Shown here one piece after another: positions 25,289 to 33,928 of a stretch of 51,544 nt of DNA (position 1 is the first letter of the stretch; every line of letters starts with the position of its first letter). Source of the stretch: Clostridia bacterium (GTDB taxonomy: Bacteria; Bacillota; Clostridia; Christensenellales; Aristaeellaceae). The translations under genes and the position numbers were made by a program. The stretch is taken from positions 1-51,544 of the forward strand of contig JAFQQT010000005.1 of NCBI GenBank assembly GCA_017410455.1. Direction: 5' to 3'. Below the pieces are notes generated by a model. It saw only the letters and a list, made by a program, of their open reading frames with translations. It had not been told where the DNA came from and did not search any database.

Positions 25289-26344
25289 GTGAAACTCCCC
25301 GATTTCAAGAACTGGAAAATGCCCCGGCGTGTGGATATTGAGCGGCTGCTGATCGTGGGCGCGTCGGCGCTGGTGGTGGTGCTGGCGCTGACGGGCGGCG
25401 GCGAAACGACGGAAACGATGGTCTGGGAGGAGCCGCCCACCACCGCCGAAACCTCCCTGACGCTCACGGAGGACGCTGAAATGGTCTCCACCGTCTGCTG
25501 GTACGAGGACGGCGACGGCTACCTCGTGCCCGTGACGCGCCAGATTCCCATGCAGGACGGCGTCGCCAAGGCGACCCTCTCGCTGATGGTGGAGTCCTCC
25601 GAAAACGACCTCGCCGCCGCCCGCATGGGGCTGACCAACGTCATTCCCGAGGGTGTGAGCTTCGACATCGACATCTCCGGCGGCAAGGCCCGCGTGGACA
25701 TGAGCGCCGAGGCGCTCAACTGTGCCTCCGCCGAGGAGGAGCTGCTCATGGTGCAGGGCGTGGCGGCGGCCCTGTGCGGCTTTGACACGGTGGAGGAGGT
25801 CACCTTCCTCTTCGACGGCCAGAAGCGCTCGAAGCTCACCCACGGCACGGACGTATCCGGCGTGTTCACCGCAGAGATGGTCAACGCCGAGAGCGTGGCC
25901 ACCATGTCCTCCGCCCACGCGGACCAGGTGCAGCTCTACTTCCCCTCGGCCAGCGGGCGGATGCTGGTGCCGGTGACCCGCACGGTGTTCTCTCCGGCGG
26001 ACCTGCCCACGGCGATCCTTGAGCTGGCCAAAGGCCCCCGCACGGACAGCGGCCTTGAATGCCCCCTGCCCGCCGACTGCGGCGTGAAGTCCGTCAGCGT
26101 CAAGAACGGCGTGGCCACCATCGACTTCACCAGCGAGTTCGCCCAGATCGCCCAGCACTCCGACGGCGGCCATCAGGCGCTGCAGGCCATCGTCTTCACC
26201 GCCAGCCAGTTCCCGGGGGTGAAGAAGGTCAACATCACCGTGGACGGCAAGGCCTGGCAGACGGAGCCCCAAGCTGTCAGCACCTGGGTCAACCAGGCCG
26301 AGGACGTGATGGCCTGGTACCCGGGGGTGGTGGAGATCGACTGA
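25289..26344 (+). CDS. GerMN-domain membrane protein, GerM-like
   Basis: Protein of 351 residues anchored by one N-terminal helix (about 19-38). Two GerMN modules follow: about 68-200 (STVCWYEDGDGYLVPVTRQI through VEEVTFLFDG) and about 210-330 (VQLYFPSASGRMLVPVTRTV through VKKVNITVDG). This is the layout of Bacillus GerM, a spore germination and engulfment-stage protein. The start is a GTG at 25289 with GGAGGA 7 bases before it. It stands alone in divergent orientation to rqcH. The C-terminal codons form one arm of a 12-bp hairpin that spans the stop. Role in sporulation is inferred from the domain. Confidence 0.85.
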   Translation: MKLPDFKNWKMPRRVDIERLLIVGASALVVVLALTGGGETTETMVWEEPPTTAETSLTLTEDAEMVSTVCWYEDGDGYLVPVTRQIPMQDGVAKATLSLMVESSENDLAAARMGLTNVIPEGVSFDIDISGGKARVDMSAEALNCASAEEELLMVQGVAAALCGFDTVEEVTFLFDGQKRSKLTHGTDVSGVFTAEMVNAESVATMSSAHADQVQLYFPSASGRMLVPVTRTVFSPADLPTAILELAKGPRTDSGLECPLPADCGVKSVSVKNGVATIDFTSEFAQIAQHSDGGHQALQAIVFTASQFPGVKKVNITVDGKAWQTEPQAVSTWVNQAEDVMAWYPGVVEID

Positions 26345-26358
26345 AGGTCGATCTCCAC
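26330..26358 (+). other. Perfect 12-bp hairpin across the stop codon
   Basis: GTGGAGATCGAC (26330-26341), loop TGAAG containing the stop codon, GTCGATCTCCAC (26347-26358). There is no T-tract, so it is not a classical terminator; it may protect the mRNA 3' end or be a repeat scar. Confidence 0.6.
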
Positions 26359-26400
26359 AATTAGGAATTAGGAATTATGAATGAAGAATTGAGTTTGTGG
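26359..26400. repeat. AATTAGG-type intergenic repeat, copy 2
   Basis: AATTAGGAATTAGGAATT followed by ATGAATGAAGAATTGAG and TTTGTGG; same layout as at 15241-15268. Confidence 0.6.
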
Positions 26401-26401
26401 G

Positions 26402-26427
26402 GCCGGGGCGGGGTGCTCCGGCTTTTT
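26402..26427 (+). terminator. Intrinsic terminator after the GerMN gene
   Basis: Stem GCCGGGGC (26402-26409) with GCTCCGGC (26415-26422, one G-T pair), then TTTTT. Confidence 0.75.
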
Positions 26428-26437
26428 GGGTGGCATG

Positions 26438-26469
26438 AAGAAGGCGGACGGGCCTGGTGCCTGTCCGCC
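26438..26469 (-). terminator. Intrinsic terminator after the TIR/RCC1 gene
   Basis: Minus-strand stem GGCGGACAGGC / GCCCGTCCGCC with one wobble pair, followed by TTCTT. Confidence 0.7.
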
Positions 26470-26477
26470 GGGGGGAT

Positions 26478-29105
26478 TTACTTGGGGAGAGTGGAAAACC
26501 GCCAGTTGGAAACGGAGCATTGGCCGAGGTTGTTGCTGCCAGTAGCGACCACGGAGCCGTCTGCTCGTAGACCAACGGTGTGTCTATTACCGGCGGCAAT
26601 GGCAACAATGTTCTTCCAGCCGCCGACATCGCATTGAACATATTCGTTGCTACCGACCGCGATGACGGAGCCGTCCTCTCGCAGACCGACAGTGTGGGAC
26701 TCACCTGCCGCGATGGCGACGATGTCCGTCCAGTCACTAACATTGCACTGGGCGGAGTCGTTGGAGCCGATTGATACCACGGAGCCGTCTGCCCGCAGAC
26801 CGACAGTGTGGAAAGTACCTGCGCTGATGGCGACGACATCCGTCCAGCCGCTGATCTTGCACTGGCCTTCGACGTTTCTGCCAACTGCGACCACGGAGCC
26901 GTCTGCATGTAGACCGACGGTGTGAAAGGCTCCTGCTGTGATAGCTATGATATTCTTCCAGCCGATGACATTAAGCTGGCCGAATTGGTTCATACCTACT
27001 GCGACAACGGAGCCGTCCACTTGTAAACCGACAGTGTGGTGGACACCTCCCGCAATAGCTACGATGTCCTGCCAGTGCCGGAATCTGCGTTGGTCGAAGT
27101 TGTTCCAACCAACTGAGACAACGGAGCCGTCTTCCTGCAGGCCGATGGTATGGTAAGCACCCGCCGCGATGGCAGTGATTCCCTTCCAACTACGGACGTC
27201 GCACTGGCCGTAGCCGTTGCTACCAACTGCGACGACAGAGCCGTCCGCTCGCAGACTGATGGTATGGAAAGCTCCTGCGGCAATGCTCGGGGTGGTTGAA
27301 GCATGTGTTACTGAAATGGAATGATTCTTGGAATTGCGAACTCCAATACGGTCATGTGCGAGCCTCATGGCTTCTCTAAGTCGTTCGGCATCTTCAGTGA
27401 GAGCAGCTTCGCTCCGGGAAGTACTCCTCGGAGCTGCTGAGGCGTTCTCTATGGTCGTATGTTGTGCTTTTGCAGCTTCTCTGCGTGCTTTTTTTGCAGC
27501 TGTACGCCGGGCGGCTTCTTCCGCCTCCCTGCGCGCTTTTGCTTCAGCGTCACGTCGGGCGGCTTCTTCTAATTTCCGACGCACTTTTTCTTCAGCGGCA
27601 CGTCGGGCGGCCGCTTCTTCCTCCCTGCGTGCCTTTTCTTCAGCGGCACGTTGGGCGGCCTCCTCTGCCTCTCTGCGTGCCTTTTCTTCAGCGGCGCGTT
27701 GGGCAGCCTCTTCCGCTTCTCTGCGAGCATTCTCTTCAGCTGCACGCTTTGCAGCTTCTTCGGCTTCCATGCGAGCTTTTTCTTCGGCAGCACGCCTTGC
27801 AGCTTCTTCGGCTTCCATGCGCGCTTTCTCTTCAGCAATGCGTCGCGTCTCTTCCTCCGCTGCCCTTATCGCAGCCTCAATCCGCTCCACGCACTCCGTC
27901 ATCTGCTGTCGCAGATCTGCTCCGGCAAAACGCCATGCACGTTTCCAGCAGACCTCTTTAGTGAAGTCTGTATCCTCGGCAACCAGTACATCCAGGCTTG
28001 CTTCTTTCCGCCTCGCCAGCAACATCGATAAATGCGCCTCAGCGCAATCCGGTGCGTCATCAATCAGCGCAGCGGCGAGGCGCTCTGCCTTGTCCCACTC
28101 GCCGTCCTCCAGCGCCATGCTGATGCGCAGCATCGTGCGGCTGGTTTCCGGCGCAACAGGGGGTGTGGGCGCTGGATCTGCCGCCTTCCGCACCCGCTCC
28201 TGCAGCGCCCGCCGCAGGTCATCCAGCGCCGTAATCGTCCCCATATGCAGCCCCTGAATGCTGCGCCGGAGGAACTCATCCGGCAGCGCGTAGGGGTCGC
28301 AGCCGTCGTAGAGCAGGGGGATCAGGCGGCAGTCCTGGTGGTCGTCGATGCGCTCCAGATACCGCGACCACTCGCTGTGCACCCAGGGCGTGCGCAGGTG
28401 GGCGGGGTCGGCGGTGATGACCAGCATCACCTTTGCGGAATGCAGGGCGTGGAAGATCTGTGCCTCGTAGTTGGCACCGGCGGCGCGGCGCAGGGTCTGA
28501 TGGGCGAAGAAGACGCTGTAGCCCGCGTCGCGCAGGGCGATGTAGAGCTCCTGTGCGCAGTCGAACTCGCGGGTGTGGGTGCCCGGGTCGTCGCTGCCGG
28601 GGACGCTGGCCTTGTAGCACAGGAACACGTCCCACGCGTCGCCGCGCTGCTCGGCGGCAAGCACCTCCTGCTGGATGCGGGCGATGTAGGCCGCGTCCTG
28701 CATGTATTCGCCGCGCACGTCTGCGTCGGCGCGGGCGATGGCCAGGCGGCAGTCCAGGTCCTCGGTGAAGGGCCTGCGGTTGAGGAAGTGGACGACGGGC
28801 AGACGCTCCCCGGCCTTCGCGTCCCGGACGTACTCCACGCCGTAGCGGCACAGCGCAAGGCCCCAGAGGGCCTCGGCCTCGTCCGGGTGGGCGTTCAGGA
28901 CGCGCTGGTAATTATTTTCAGCGTTGATAAAGTCGCAGTCAGCGCGCTGCTGATGGGCGCGGCGCAGATCCACCAGGGCCTGCGCGGCGGCGCGGGGGCG
29001 GCTGTGAGGCGTGCTGCAGGCCGGGCAGGGGAGCAGCGGCATCCCGGCGGGCAGCGTGAATTCATATGCGCATTTCTTGCACACGAGGGCGATGGCTTCG
29101 GACAT
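26478..29105 (-). CDS. Zinc-ribbon/TIR/coiled-coil/RCC1-repeat protein
   Basis: Modular protein of 875 residues. A zinc ribbon (Cys9, Cys12, Cys27, Cys30) and a short TPR-like helical part (about 45-150, EALWGLALCRYGVEYV) come first. The TIR domain follows (about 157-305): WDVFLCYKAS, YSVFFAHQTL, ANYEAQIFHALHSAKVMLVI, WVHSEWSRYL. Glu214 aligns with the catalytic Glu642 of SARM1, so NAD+ cleavage is plausible. A helical part (about 320-410) leads to an Ala/Glu/Arg coiled coil in 15-residue units (about 416-545). Seven RCC1-like repeats of exactly 38 residues (607-872) each carry HTVGL..DGSVVAVG; seven blades fit a closed propeller. No signal peptide. The start at 29105 has AAAGGAG 9 bases upstream. 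The first part is GC-rich like the genome, while the coding DNA below about 27980 is visibly poorer in GC. Confidence 0.88.
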   Translation of the reverse strand: MSEAIALVCKKCAYEFTLPAGMPLLPCPACSTPHSRPRAAAQALVDLRRAHQQRADCDFINAENNYQRVLNAHPDEAEALWGLALCRYGVEYVRDAKAGERLPVVHFLNRRPFTEDLDCRLAIARADADVRGEYMQDAAYIARIQQEVLAAEQRGDAWDVFLCYKASVPGSDDPGTHTREFDCAQELYIALRDAGYSVFFAHQTLRRAAGANYEAQIFHALHSAKVMLVITADPAHLRTPWVHSEWSRYLERIDDHQDCRLIPLLYDGCDPYALPDEFLRRSIQGLHMGTITALDDLRRALQERVRKAADPAPTPPVAPETSRTMLRISMALEDGEWDKAERLAAALIDDAPDCAEAHLSMLLARRKEASLDVLVAEDTDFTKEVCWKRAWRFAGADLRQQMTECVERIEAAIRAAEEETRRIAEEKARMEAEEAARRAAEEKARMEAEEAAKRAAEENARREAEEAAQRAAEEKARREAEEAAQRAAEEKARREEEAAARRAAEEKVRRKLEEAARRDAEAKARREAEEAARRTAAKKARREAAKAQHTTIENASAAPRSTSRSEAALTEDAERLREAMRLAHDRIGVRNSKNHSISVTHASTTPSIAAGAFHTISLRADGSVVAVGSNGYGQCDVRSWKGITAIAAGAYHTIGLQEDGSVVSVGWNNFDQRRFRHWQDIVAIAGGVHHTVGLQVDGSVVAVGMNQFGQLNVIGWKNIIAITAGAFHTVGLHADGSVVAVGRNVEGQCKISGWTDVVAISAGTFHTVGLRADGSVVSIGSNDSAQCNVSDWTDIVAIAAGESHTVGLREDGSVIAVGSNEYVQCDVGGWKNIVAIAAGNRHTVGLRADGSVVATGSNNLGQCSVSNWRFSTLPK

Positions 29106-29155
29106 GGGCGGCAGCTCCTTTGCGGATGGCTTGCGTATCGGACGTTGTTTTGCAC

Positions 29156-29184
29156 ATTATACCACATCGGCGGGGGTTTGTCCA
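29156..29184 (-). promoter_or_regulatory. Promoter of the TIR/RCC1 gene
   Basis: On the minus strand TGGACA (29179-29184), 17 bases, TATAAT (29156-29161), about 45 bases before the likely RNA start-to-ATG interval ends. The strong boxes suggest constitutive expression. Confidence 0.8.
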
Positions 29185-29235
29185 TACGTGCTGTCGGGCT
29201 GAATTGCGCCTGTTTGTCACGATTGCCTGCGCCCC

Positions 29236-29264
29236 TTGCATTATCCGCCGAAAAGGGGTATACT
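29236..29264 (+). promoter_or_regulatory. Promoter of the moxR operon
   Basis: TTGCAT (29236-29241), 17 bases, TATACT (29259-29264), about 34 bases before the MoxR ATG. Confidence 0.75.
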
Positions 29265-29297
29265 ATTGCTATTCTGCATTTGTAGGAGGCTATGCTC

Positions 29298-30245
29298 ATG
29301 ATCCAGCAGCCCCGGCGCATTATCGGCGCTCTGCTTGACAATATCGCCAAGGTGGTCGTCGGCAAGGAGGAAGCGGCGGAATACGCGCTCATCGCCCTGC
29401 TCTGCCGCGGCCATGTGCTCATTGAGGACGTGCCCGGCGTGGGCAAGACGACCCTGGCCAGCGCGCTGGCCAAGTCCCTGGCGTGTACCTTCCGGCGCAT
29501 CCAGTTCACCCCGGACCTCATGCCCTCGGACGTGACGGGCTTCACCATGGTCAACATGCGCACGGGGGAGATGGAGTTCCGCGAGGGCGCGGTGATGGCG
29601 CAGGTGGTGCTGGCGGACGAGATCAACCGCACCAGCCCCAAGACGCAGTCCGCGCTGCTTGAGGTGATGGAGGAGCATCAGGTGACGGTGGACGGCGTGA
29701 GCCATCCGCTGCCCCAGCCCTTCATCGTGCTGGCGACCCAGAACCCCGGCGAATTCGTGGGCACCTACCCGCTGCCCGAGGCGCAGATGGACCGTTTCTT
29801 CCTGCGCATCTCCATCGGCTACCCCACGGTGGAGCAGGAGATGGACGTGCTGGAGCGTTATTCCAGCACGGTCAAACCCATGGCGACCATCGAGCCCGTC
29901 TGCACCGCGCAGGACATCATCGCCCTGCAGGAGATGGTGCATCAGGTCTACTGCTCGCCGGAGGTGCGGCATTATGTGGCGTCCATCGCCGCGGCGACGC
30001 GCCAGGAGCCCTCGCTGCAGCTGGGCGCATCCACCCGCGCGGCCATCGCCCTCATCCATGGTGCGCAGGCCTGCGCGCTGCTGGCCGGGCGGGATTACAT
30101 CATCCCCGAGGATGTGCGGCACATGGCCCTGCCCGTGCTGGCCCACCGCCTGGTGCTCAGCCCTGAGGCGCGCATGAAGGGCGTGAGTGCCCAGAGCATC
30201 GTGCAGAAGGTGCTGCAGGCCGTGCCCGTGCCGGTGAAGCTGTGA
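29298..30245 (+). CDS. MoxR-family AAA+ ATPase
   Basis: AAA+ chaperone-like ATPase of 315 residues. Walker A DVPGVGKTT, Walker B LADEINRTSPKTQSALLEVMEE, sensor ATQNP and the MoxR-type lid with STRAAIALIHGAQA and EDV.HMALPVLAHR. There are two in-frame ATG codons; the one at 29298 is preferred because AGGAGG (29284-29289) is 8 bases from it and only 2 from the other. First gene of the moxR-DUF58-transglutaminase trio, a widespread arrangement in which MoxR is thought to act on the membrane partners, perhaps in cell-wall or secreted-protein maturation. Confidence 0.93.
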   Translation: MIQQPRRIIGALLDNIAKVVVGKEEAAEYALIALLCRGHVLIEDVPGVGKTTLASALAKSLACTFRRIQFTPDLMPSDVTGFTMVNMRTGEMEFREGAVMAQVVLADEINRTSPKTQSALLEVMEEHQVTVDGVSHPLPQPFIVLATQNPGEFVGTYPLPEAQMDRFFLRISIGYPTVEQEMDVLERYSSTVKPMATIEPVCTAQDIIALQEMVHQVYCSPEVRHYVASIAAATRQEPSLQLGASTRAAIALIHGAQACALLAGRDYIIPEDVRHMALPVLAHRLVLSPEARMKGVSAQSIVQKVLQAVPVPVKL

Positions 30246-31399
30246 TGAAGATGCGACTGACAACGCCGCTGCTGGTGACCTCTGCGCTCCTGCTGGCGGC
30301 ATTTTCCACGGGCAGCCCGGTGTTCCTGGCGGGGGCAGCGCTCATTGCGCTGCTGTGCATCTCCAGCGTGCTGGGGGTGCTGATGGCCACGCGGACGATG
30401 GCGGTATCCGGCGACCTGAGCGAGCGGGCGGTGCAGCGCGGCGAGAAGGTGCAGCTGGAGGTGACCCTGAGCTACCGCAGCATCGTGCCGGTGGCGCCGC
30501 TGCTGGTGGAGATGGGCCCCGGCGTGGACCAGGACAACCGCACCATGCTGGTGGATGCGGCCTCCGGGCAGCCGGTGGTGTTTGAGCTGCCGTGCCATGC
30601 GGCGCACGTGGGCGTGCTGCTGCCGGGCGTGGAGAGCGTGACGGTGACGGACCTGTTCGGCATCTGCAGCCGGAAGGTGGCGCCCCGGCGGGAGGGCAGC
30701 GGCCTGGTGGTGCTGCCGGTTCCCTTCGAGGTGGGCGCCCAGGTCTATGCGGCGGGGGAGAGCGGCAGCGAGAGCATGGCCCGCGCCTCCGAGGATGTGA
30801 CAAGCCCCGCGGACGTGCGCGCCTGGCAGCAGGGCGACCCCATGCGCAAGATCCACTGGAAGCTCTCCGCCCGCAAGCAGGAGCTGCTGGTGCGCCGCTA
30901 CGACGCCCCTGTGATGCCCGACGCGCTGGTGCTGCTGGACTGCGGCGAACCCCAGCGTCAGGCAGGCGTGGAGGCCATGCTGGACGTGAAGGATGCGCTG
31001 CTGGAAACGGCGGCCTCCGTCATGCAGGAGAGCATCCGCACGGGGCGCCCGGTGCGCATGCCGCTGCTGGGGCGGCACCCGATCGAGCTGGACAAGGGCA
31101 TGGGCATGCCCGCCATCCTTGAAACGCTGGCGCATGTGGATTTTTCTGCCGGCGAGCCCTTTGAGCGTGTGCTGCATCTGGAGATGCGCCGCATGCGCAA
31201 GGTGGGTTCCACCATCGTCATCACCTCGCGCCTGGGCAGCCGCCTGGTGGACGTGATGAGCTCCATGCGCCGCATGGGCCCCTATGTGCGGCTGTATCTG
31301 GTGACGTTCACGCCCGAGGATCCGCCGCTGCTGCCCATGATTTCGCGCCTGCAGAACGCGGGCGTTGAGGTTTGCTATGTCACCCCGCTGGCGCTGTGA
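30245..31399 (+). CDS. DUF58 domain protein
   Basis: Protein of about 384 residues with two N-terminal membrane helices (about 8-45), a beta-rich part and the DUF58 signature DVRAWQQGDPMRKIHWKLSARKQELLVRRYD (residues about 193-222, written here as its hallmark region). A vWA-like fold follows with VLLDCGEP and a late TIVITSRLG. The ATG at 30245 overlaps the moxR stop by one base (TGATG); a GTG one codon earlier is also possible. DUF58 proteins regularly accompany MoxR ATPases and transglutaminase-like membrane proteins. Biochemical role unknown. Confidence 0.88.
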   Translation: MKMRLTTPLLVTSALLLAAFSTGSPVFLAGAALIALLCISSVLGVLMATRTMAVSGDLSERAVQRGEKVQLEVTLSYRSIVPVAPLLVEMGPGVDQDNRTMLVDAASGQPVVFELPCHAAHVGVLLPGVESVTVTDLFGICSRKVAPRREGSGLVVLPVPFEVGAQVYAAGESGSESMARASEDVTSPADVRAWQQGDPMRKIHWKLSARKQELLVRRYDAPVMPDALVLLDCGEPQRQAGVEAMLDVKDALLETAASVMQESIRTGRPVRMPLLGRHPIELDKGMGMPAILETLAHVDFSAGEPFERVLHLEMRRMRKVGSTIVITSRLGSRLVDVMSSMRRMGPYVRLYLVTFTPEDPPLLPMISRLQNAGVEVCYVTPLAL

Positions 31400-31426
31400 C
31401 GGGCGGGGTTTTCTCTGTGATGGGAG

Positions 31427-33748
31427 GTGATTGCCCTGCGGGAGAAGCTTGAAAAGAGCCTTCCGGCGGGCTTGCTGACGCTCCTGTATGCCCTGGGGCT
31501 GACGCTGACGCTGCTGCAGACGCTGGGGATCCTGGCCCGGTGGCCCGTGGCGCTGCTGGTGCTGCTGGCGATCAGCGCCGCGTCTGCGGCGGGCAGGCTT
31601 GACAGGCGCATTGCCTGGGCGGCCGGCGGCTTTGGCGCGCTGGTTGTGGTGATGTGGCTGATGACCGGTGGAACGACGACGGTGCGCGAAGTGATGACGG
31701 CGCTGTCCCTGCACATCAATGGCCTGCCTACAGCCCTGCCCTTTGTGGCGGGCGAGGCGGCGGTGATGGCGGCGGCGCTGTGCGGCCTGGCGGCCTGCTT
31801 CGTGACCCAACGCAGCGCGGGGCCTTATCCGGCGCTGGTGCTGCTGCTGCTGTCGGTGGTGGTGCTGTGGCTGACGGATATGACAGCCGTGCTGTGGTGC
31901 CTGCTGCCCTCGGTGATCGCCTCGGTGGCGCTGATGCTGCTGGGCGAGCACGATATCAGTCCGCTGCGGGTGCTGCCCCTGGCGGTGGTCACGGTGCTGC
32001 TGAGCTACACGGCGGTGGCTGTGGGCGGCGCGGCGATCCCGGCCCTGCAGGAAACGGCGCAGAACGTCCGCCAGCGTATCTACGATATCTTCTTCTTCAC
32101 CGGCAGCCGCGAGGAGTTCTCCCTGGCGGACGTCGGCTTCTATCCCCAGGGCGAGGGGCAGCTGGGCGGCCCGGCGGAACCCACCACGGAGGAGATCATG
32201 GCCGTGATCACCCCCCGCAAGGTCTATCTGCGCGGCGTGATCCGCAACGAGTACACTGGCCGTGCCTGGAAGGACACCACCGAGGGCAAGCGCTACCTGT
32301 GGGACAGCCCGCGCTTCCGCGAGGTGCGCGACCTCACCTTCGACGCGAACCTCCCTGCCGTGAGCGACCCGGCCTGGGGGCAGCTGCTCACCGAGCGGAA
32401 GATCATCATCCGCATGCTGGGCGGCAGCGCGTCCACACTTTTCATGCCCCAGCGGGTGCGTCAGCTCAGCGCCGGGGATTCGCTGGTGGTCTACTTCAAC
32501 GCCGGCAGCGAGATCTTCACCACCCGCAACCTTGCCGCCGGGGATACCTGGGAGGCGGATGCAGCCGTCTTCGTGGCGGGCGATGCGGGGCTGGCTTCCC
32601 TGACCGCGGCCTGCGAAACGGCTGACGACCCCCACTGGGAGGAGATCAACAGCGTCTACCGCGCACTGCCGCAGCACTATTACAGCACCACCAGCGAGGA
32701 GTTCGGCCGCCTGAAGACCCTGGTGGAGGAGGCCGTTTCCGGGGCGCAGACGCCCTACGAGTCCGCGCTGCTCCTCCAGCAGCACCTGCGCACCAGCTAC
32801 ACCTACACGCTGGACGCGCCCGAGCAGTCCCCGGATCACGACTTTGTCTGCTCCTTCATCCTCTACGATCAGCAGGGCTACTGCACGCATTTCGCCTCGG
32901 CGATGACCATCATGTGCCGCATGGCGGGGCTTCCCGCGCGGTATGTGGAGGGCTTCGTTGCCACCCCGGAGACCGAGGGCGAGCGGGCCGGCATGGCCGT
33001 GGTCACCGGCGAGCAGGGCCACGCCTGGACGGAGGTCTACTTCCGGGGCGTCGGCTGGGTCACCTTTGATGCGACCCCTGCCGGTGCGGATGTTGTTTAC
33101 GTCACGCCGGACCAGCTGACGCAGCCCGAGGGCAGCGGAAACGACCCGCTGGAAACGCCCACGCCTTCCCCTGACCCCGAACCCACCTCCACCCCGGAGG
33201 CCACCGCCACGCCCACCGAGCCGCCGGTCACGCCCACCCCCGCGCCGCCCACAGCGACGCCCGGCGCCACCGATGCCCCGCAGGACGGGGAGCAGCCCGG
33301 TCAGCCCCAACCGACCCGCCTGCCCTTCCCCTGGGGATGGCTGATGGCTGGTGCGGCGCTGCTGGCCCTGCTGGGCCGCATCCTGTGGATGACGCCTGCC
33401 ATGTGCTGCCGCCGCCAGAAGAACGAGTTCCACCGCTGGCTGGTCTGGGCCCAGGCTGCCCACGATGCGCTGCGCCAGATGGGCCTGGAGCGTCAGTCGG
33501 ACGAAACGCCCATGGCCTTCTTTGCCCGCGTGGATGAAACGAACCGCATCCCCCGGGTGCTCTCGCAGCTCTCGGGCGCGGAGTCGCTCATGTTCTATGG
33601 CCACGCCGTGCCCGTGCCCGAGGAAACCGAGCAGGCCCGGCAGTCCTTCCTGCTCATCTGCGGGCAGCTTACCACGCAGCAGAAGATTCGCATGACGATG
33701 CAGCGGGCCTTCCTGCTGCGCCGCAGCCGCGATATCACCGTGAAATGA
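31427..33748 (+). CDS. Membrane transglutaminase-like protein (TgpA type)
   Basis: Membrane protein of about 773 residues. About six helices (about 10-210) precede an extracytoplasmic region with a transglutaminase-like cysteine protease fold: catalytic Cys in DQQGYCTHFASA, His in EQGHAWTEVYF and Asp in WVTFDATP. A Pro/Thr-rich linker (about 565-625), one more helix (about 640-660) and a cytoplasmic tail of the DUF4129 kind complete it. Start uncertain: an in-frame stop lies at 31418 and the only early GTG (31427) is part of the GGAGGTG ribosome site itself. A CTG at 31436 has ideal spacing (8 bases) and may be the true start. Third gene of the moxR operon, ended by a terminator. Confidence 0.88.
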   Translation: MIALREKLEKSLPAGLLTLLYALGLTLTLLQTLGILARWPVALLVLLAISAASAAGRLDRRIAWAAGGFGALVVVMWLMTGGTTTVREVMTALSLHINGLPTALPFVAGEAAVMAAALCGLAACFVTQRSAGPYPALVLLLLSVVVLWLTDMTAVLWCLLPSVIASVALMLLGEHDISPLRVLPLAVVTVLLSYTAVAVGGAAIPALQETAQNVRQRIYDIFFFTGSREEFSLADVGFYPQGEGQLGGPAEPTTEEIMAVITPRKVYLRGVIRNEYTGRAWKDTTEGKRYLWDSPRFREVRDLTFDANLPAVSDPAWGQLLTERKIIIRMLGGSASTLFMPQRVRQLSAGDSLVVYFNAGSEIFTTRNLAAGDTWEADAAVFVAGDAGLASLTAACETADDPHWEEINSVYRALPQHYYSTTSEEFGRLKTLVEEAVSGAQTPYESALLLQQHLRTSYTYTLDAPEQSPDHDFVCSFILYDQQGYCTHFASAMTIMCRMAGLPARYVEGFVATPETEGERAGMAVVTGEQGHAWTEVYFRGVGWVTFDATPAGADVVYVTPDQLTQPEGSGNDPLETPTPSPDPEPTSTPEATATPTEPPVTPTPAPPTATPGATDAPQDGEQPGQPQPTRLPFPWGWLMAGAALLALLGRILWMTPAMCCRRQKNEFHRWLVWAQAAHDALRQMGLERQSDETPMAFFARVDETNRIPRVLSQLSGAESLMFYGHAVPVPEETEQARQSFLLICGQLTTQQKIRMTMQRAFLLRRSRDITVK

Positions 33749-33754
33749 CCCCCT

Positions 33755-33793
33755 GTGCGCGTCAGTCCTGATGGCTGATGCGCACTTTTATTT
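33755..33793 (+). terminator. Intrinsic terminator after the moxR operon
   Basis: Stem GTGCGCGTCAG (33755-33765) with CTGATGCGCAC (33775-33785), one mismatch, then TTTTATTT. Confidence 0.85.
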
Positions 33794-33885
33794 GGGGCGG
33801 TGGGCTGATGTGCGTTCCGACTCGTGCGAAACTTACGGCCGTGCGGGGTGCGGTCGCACGCCCCGCCAATCCCCGCCATCCAAAA

Positions 33886-33919
33886 CAAAAAACGCAGTGG
33901 CAGCGTGGGCCTCTGCGTT
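33886..33919 (-). terminator. Intrinsic terminator after the L,D-transpeptidase gene
   Basis: Minus-strand stem AACGCAG / CTGCGTT with six T after it. Between it and the opposing terminator (33794-33885) nothing is recognised apart from a short GC-rich dyad. Confidence 0.75.
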
Positions 33920-33928
33920 CTCGTGAAA

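Noticed and set aside
26484-27287. Regular repeats of 114 bases that could suggest a CRISPR or satellite array
   Set aside because: They stay in frame, translate into seven 38-residue RCC1-like units and diverge in sequence, so they are protein repeats.
27470-27860. 45-base repeats
   Set aside because: They encode the 15-residue Ala/Glu/Arg coiled-coil units of the TIR protein and are not a DNA element.
30095-33604. Minus-strand open frame of over 1100 codons, rich in His, Arg and Gln
   Set aside because: It lies entirely opposite the moxR-DUF58-transglutaminase genes, whose domains are clear. Long antisense frames are expected in GC-rich coding DNA, and the translation has no recognisable domain.
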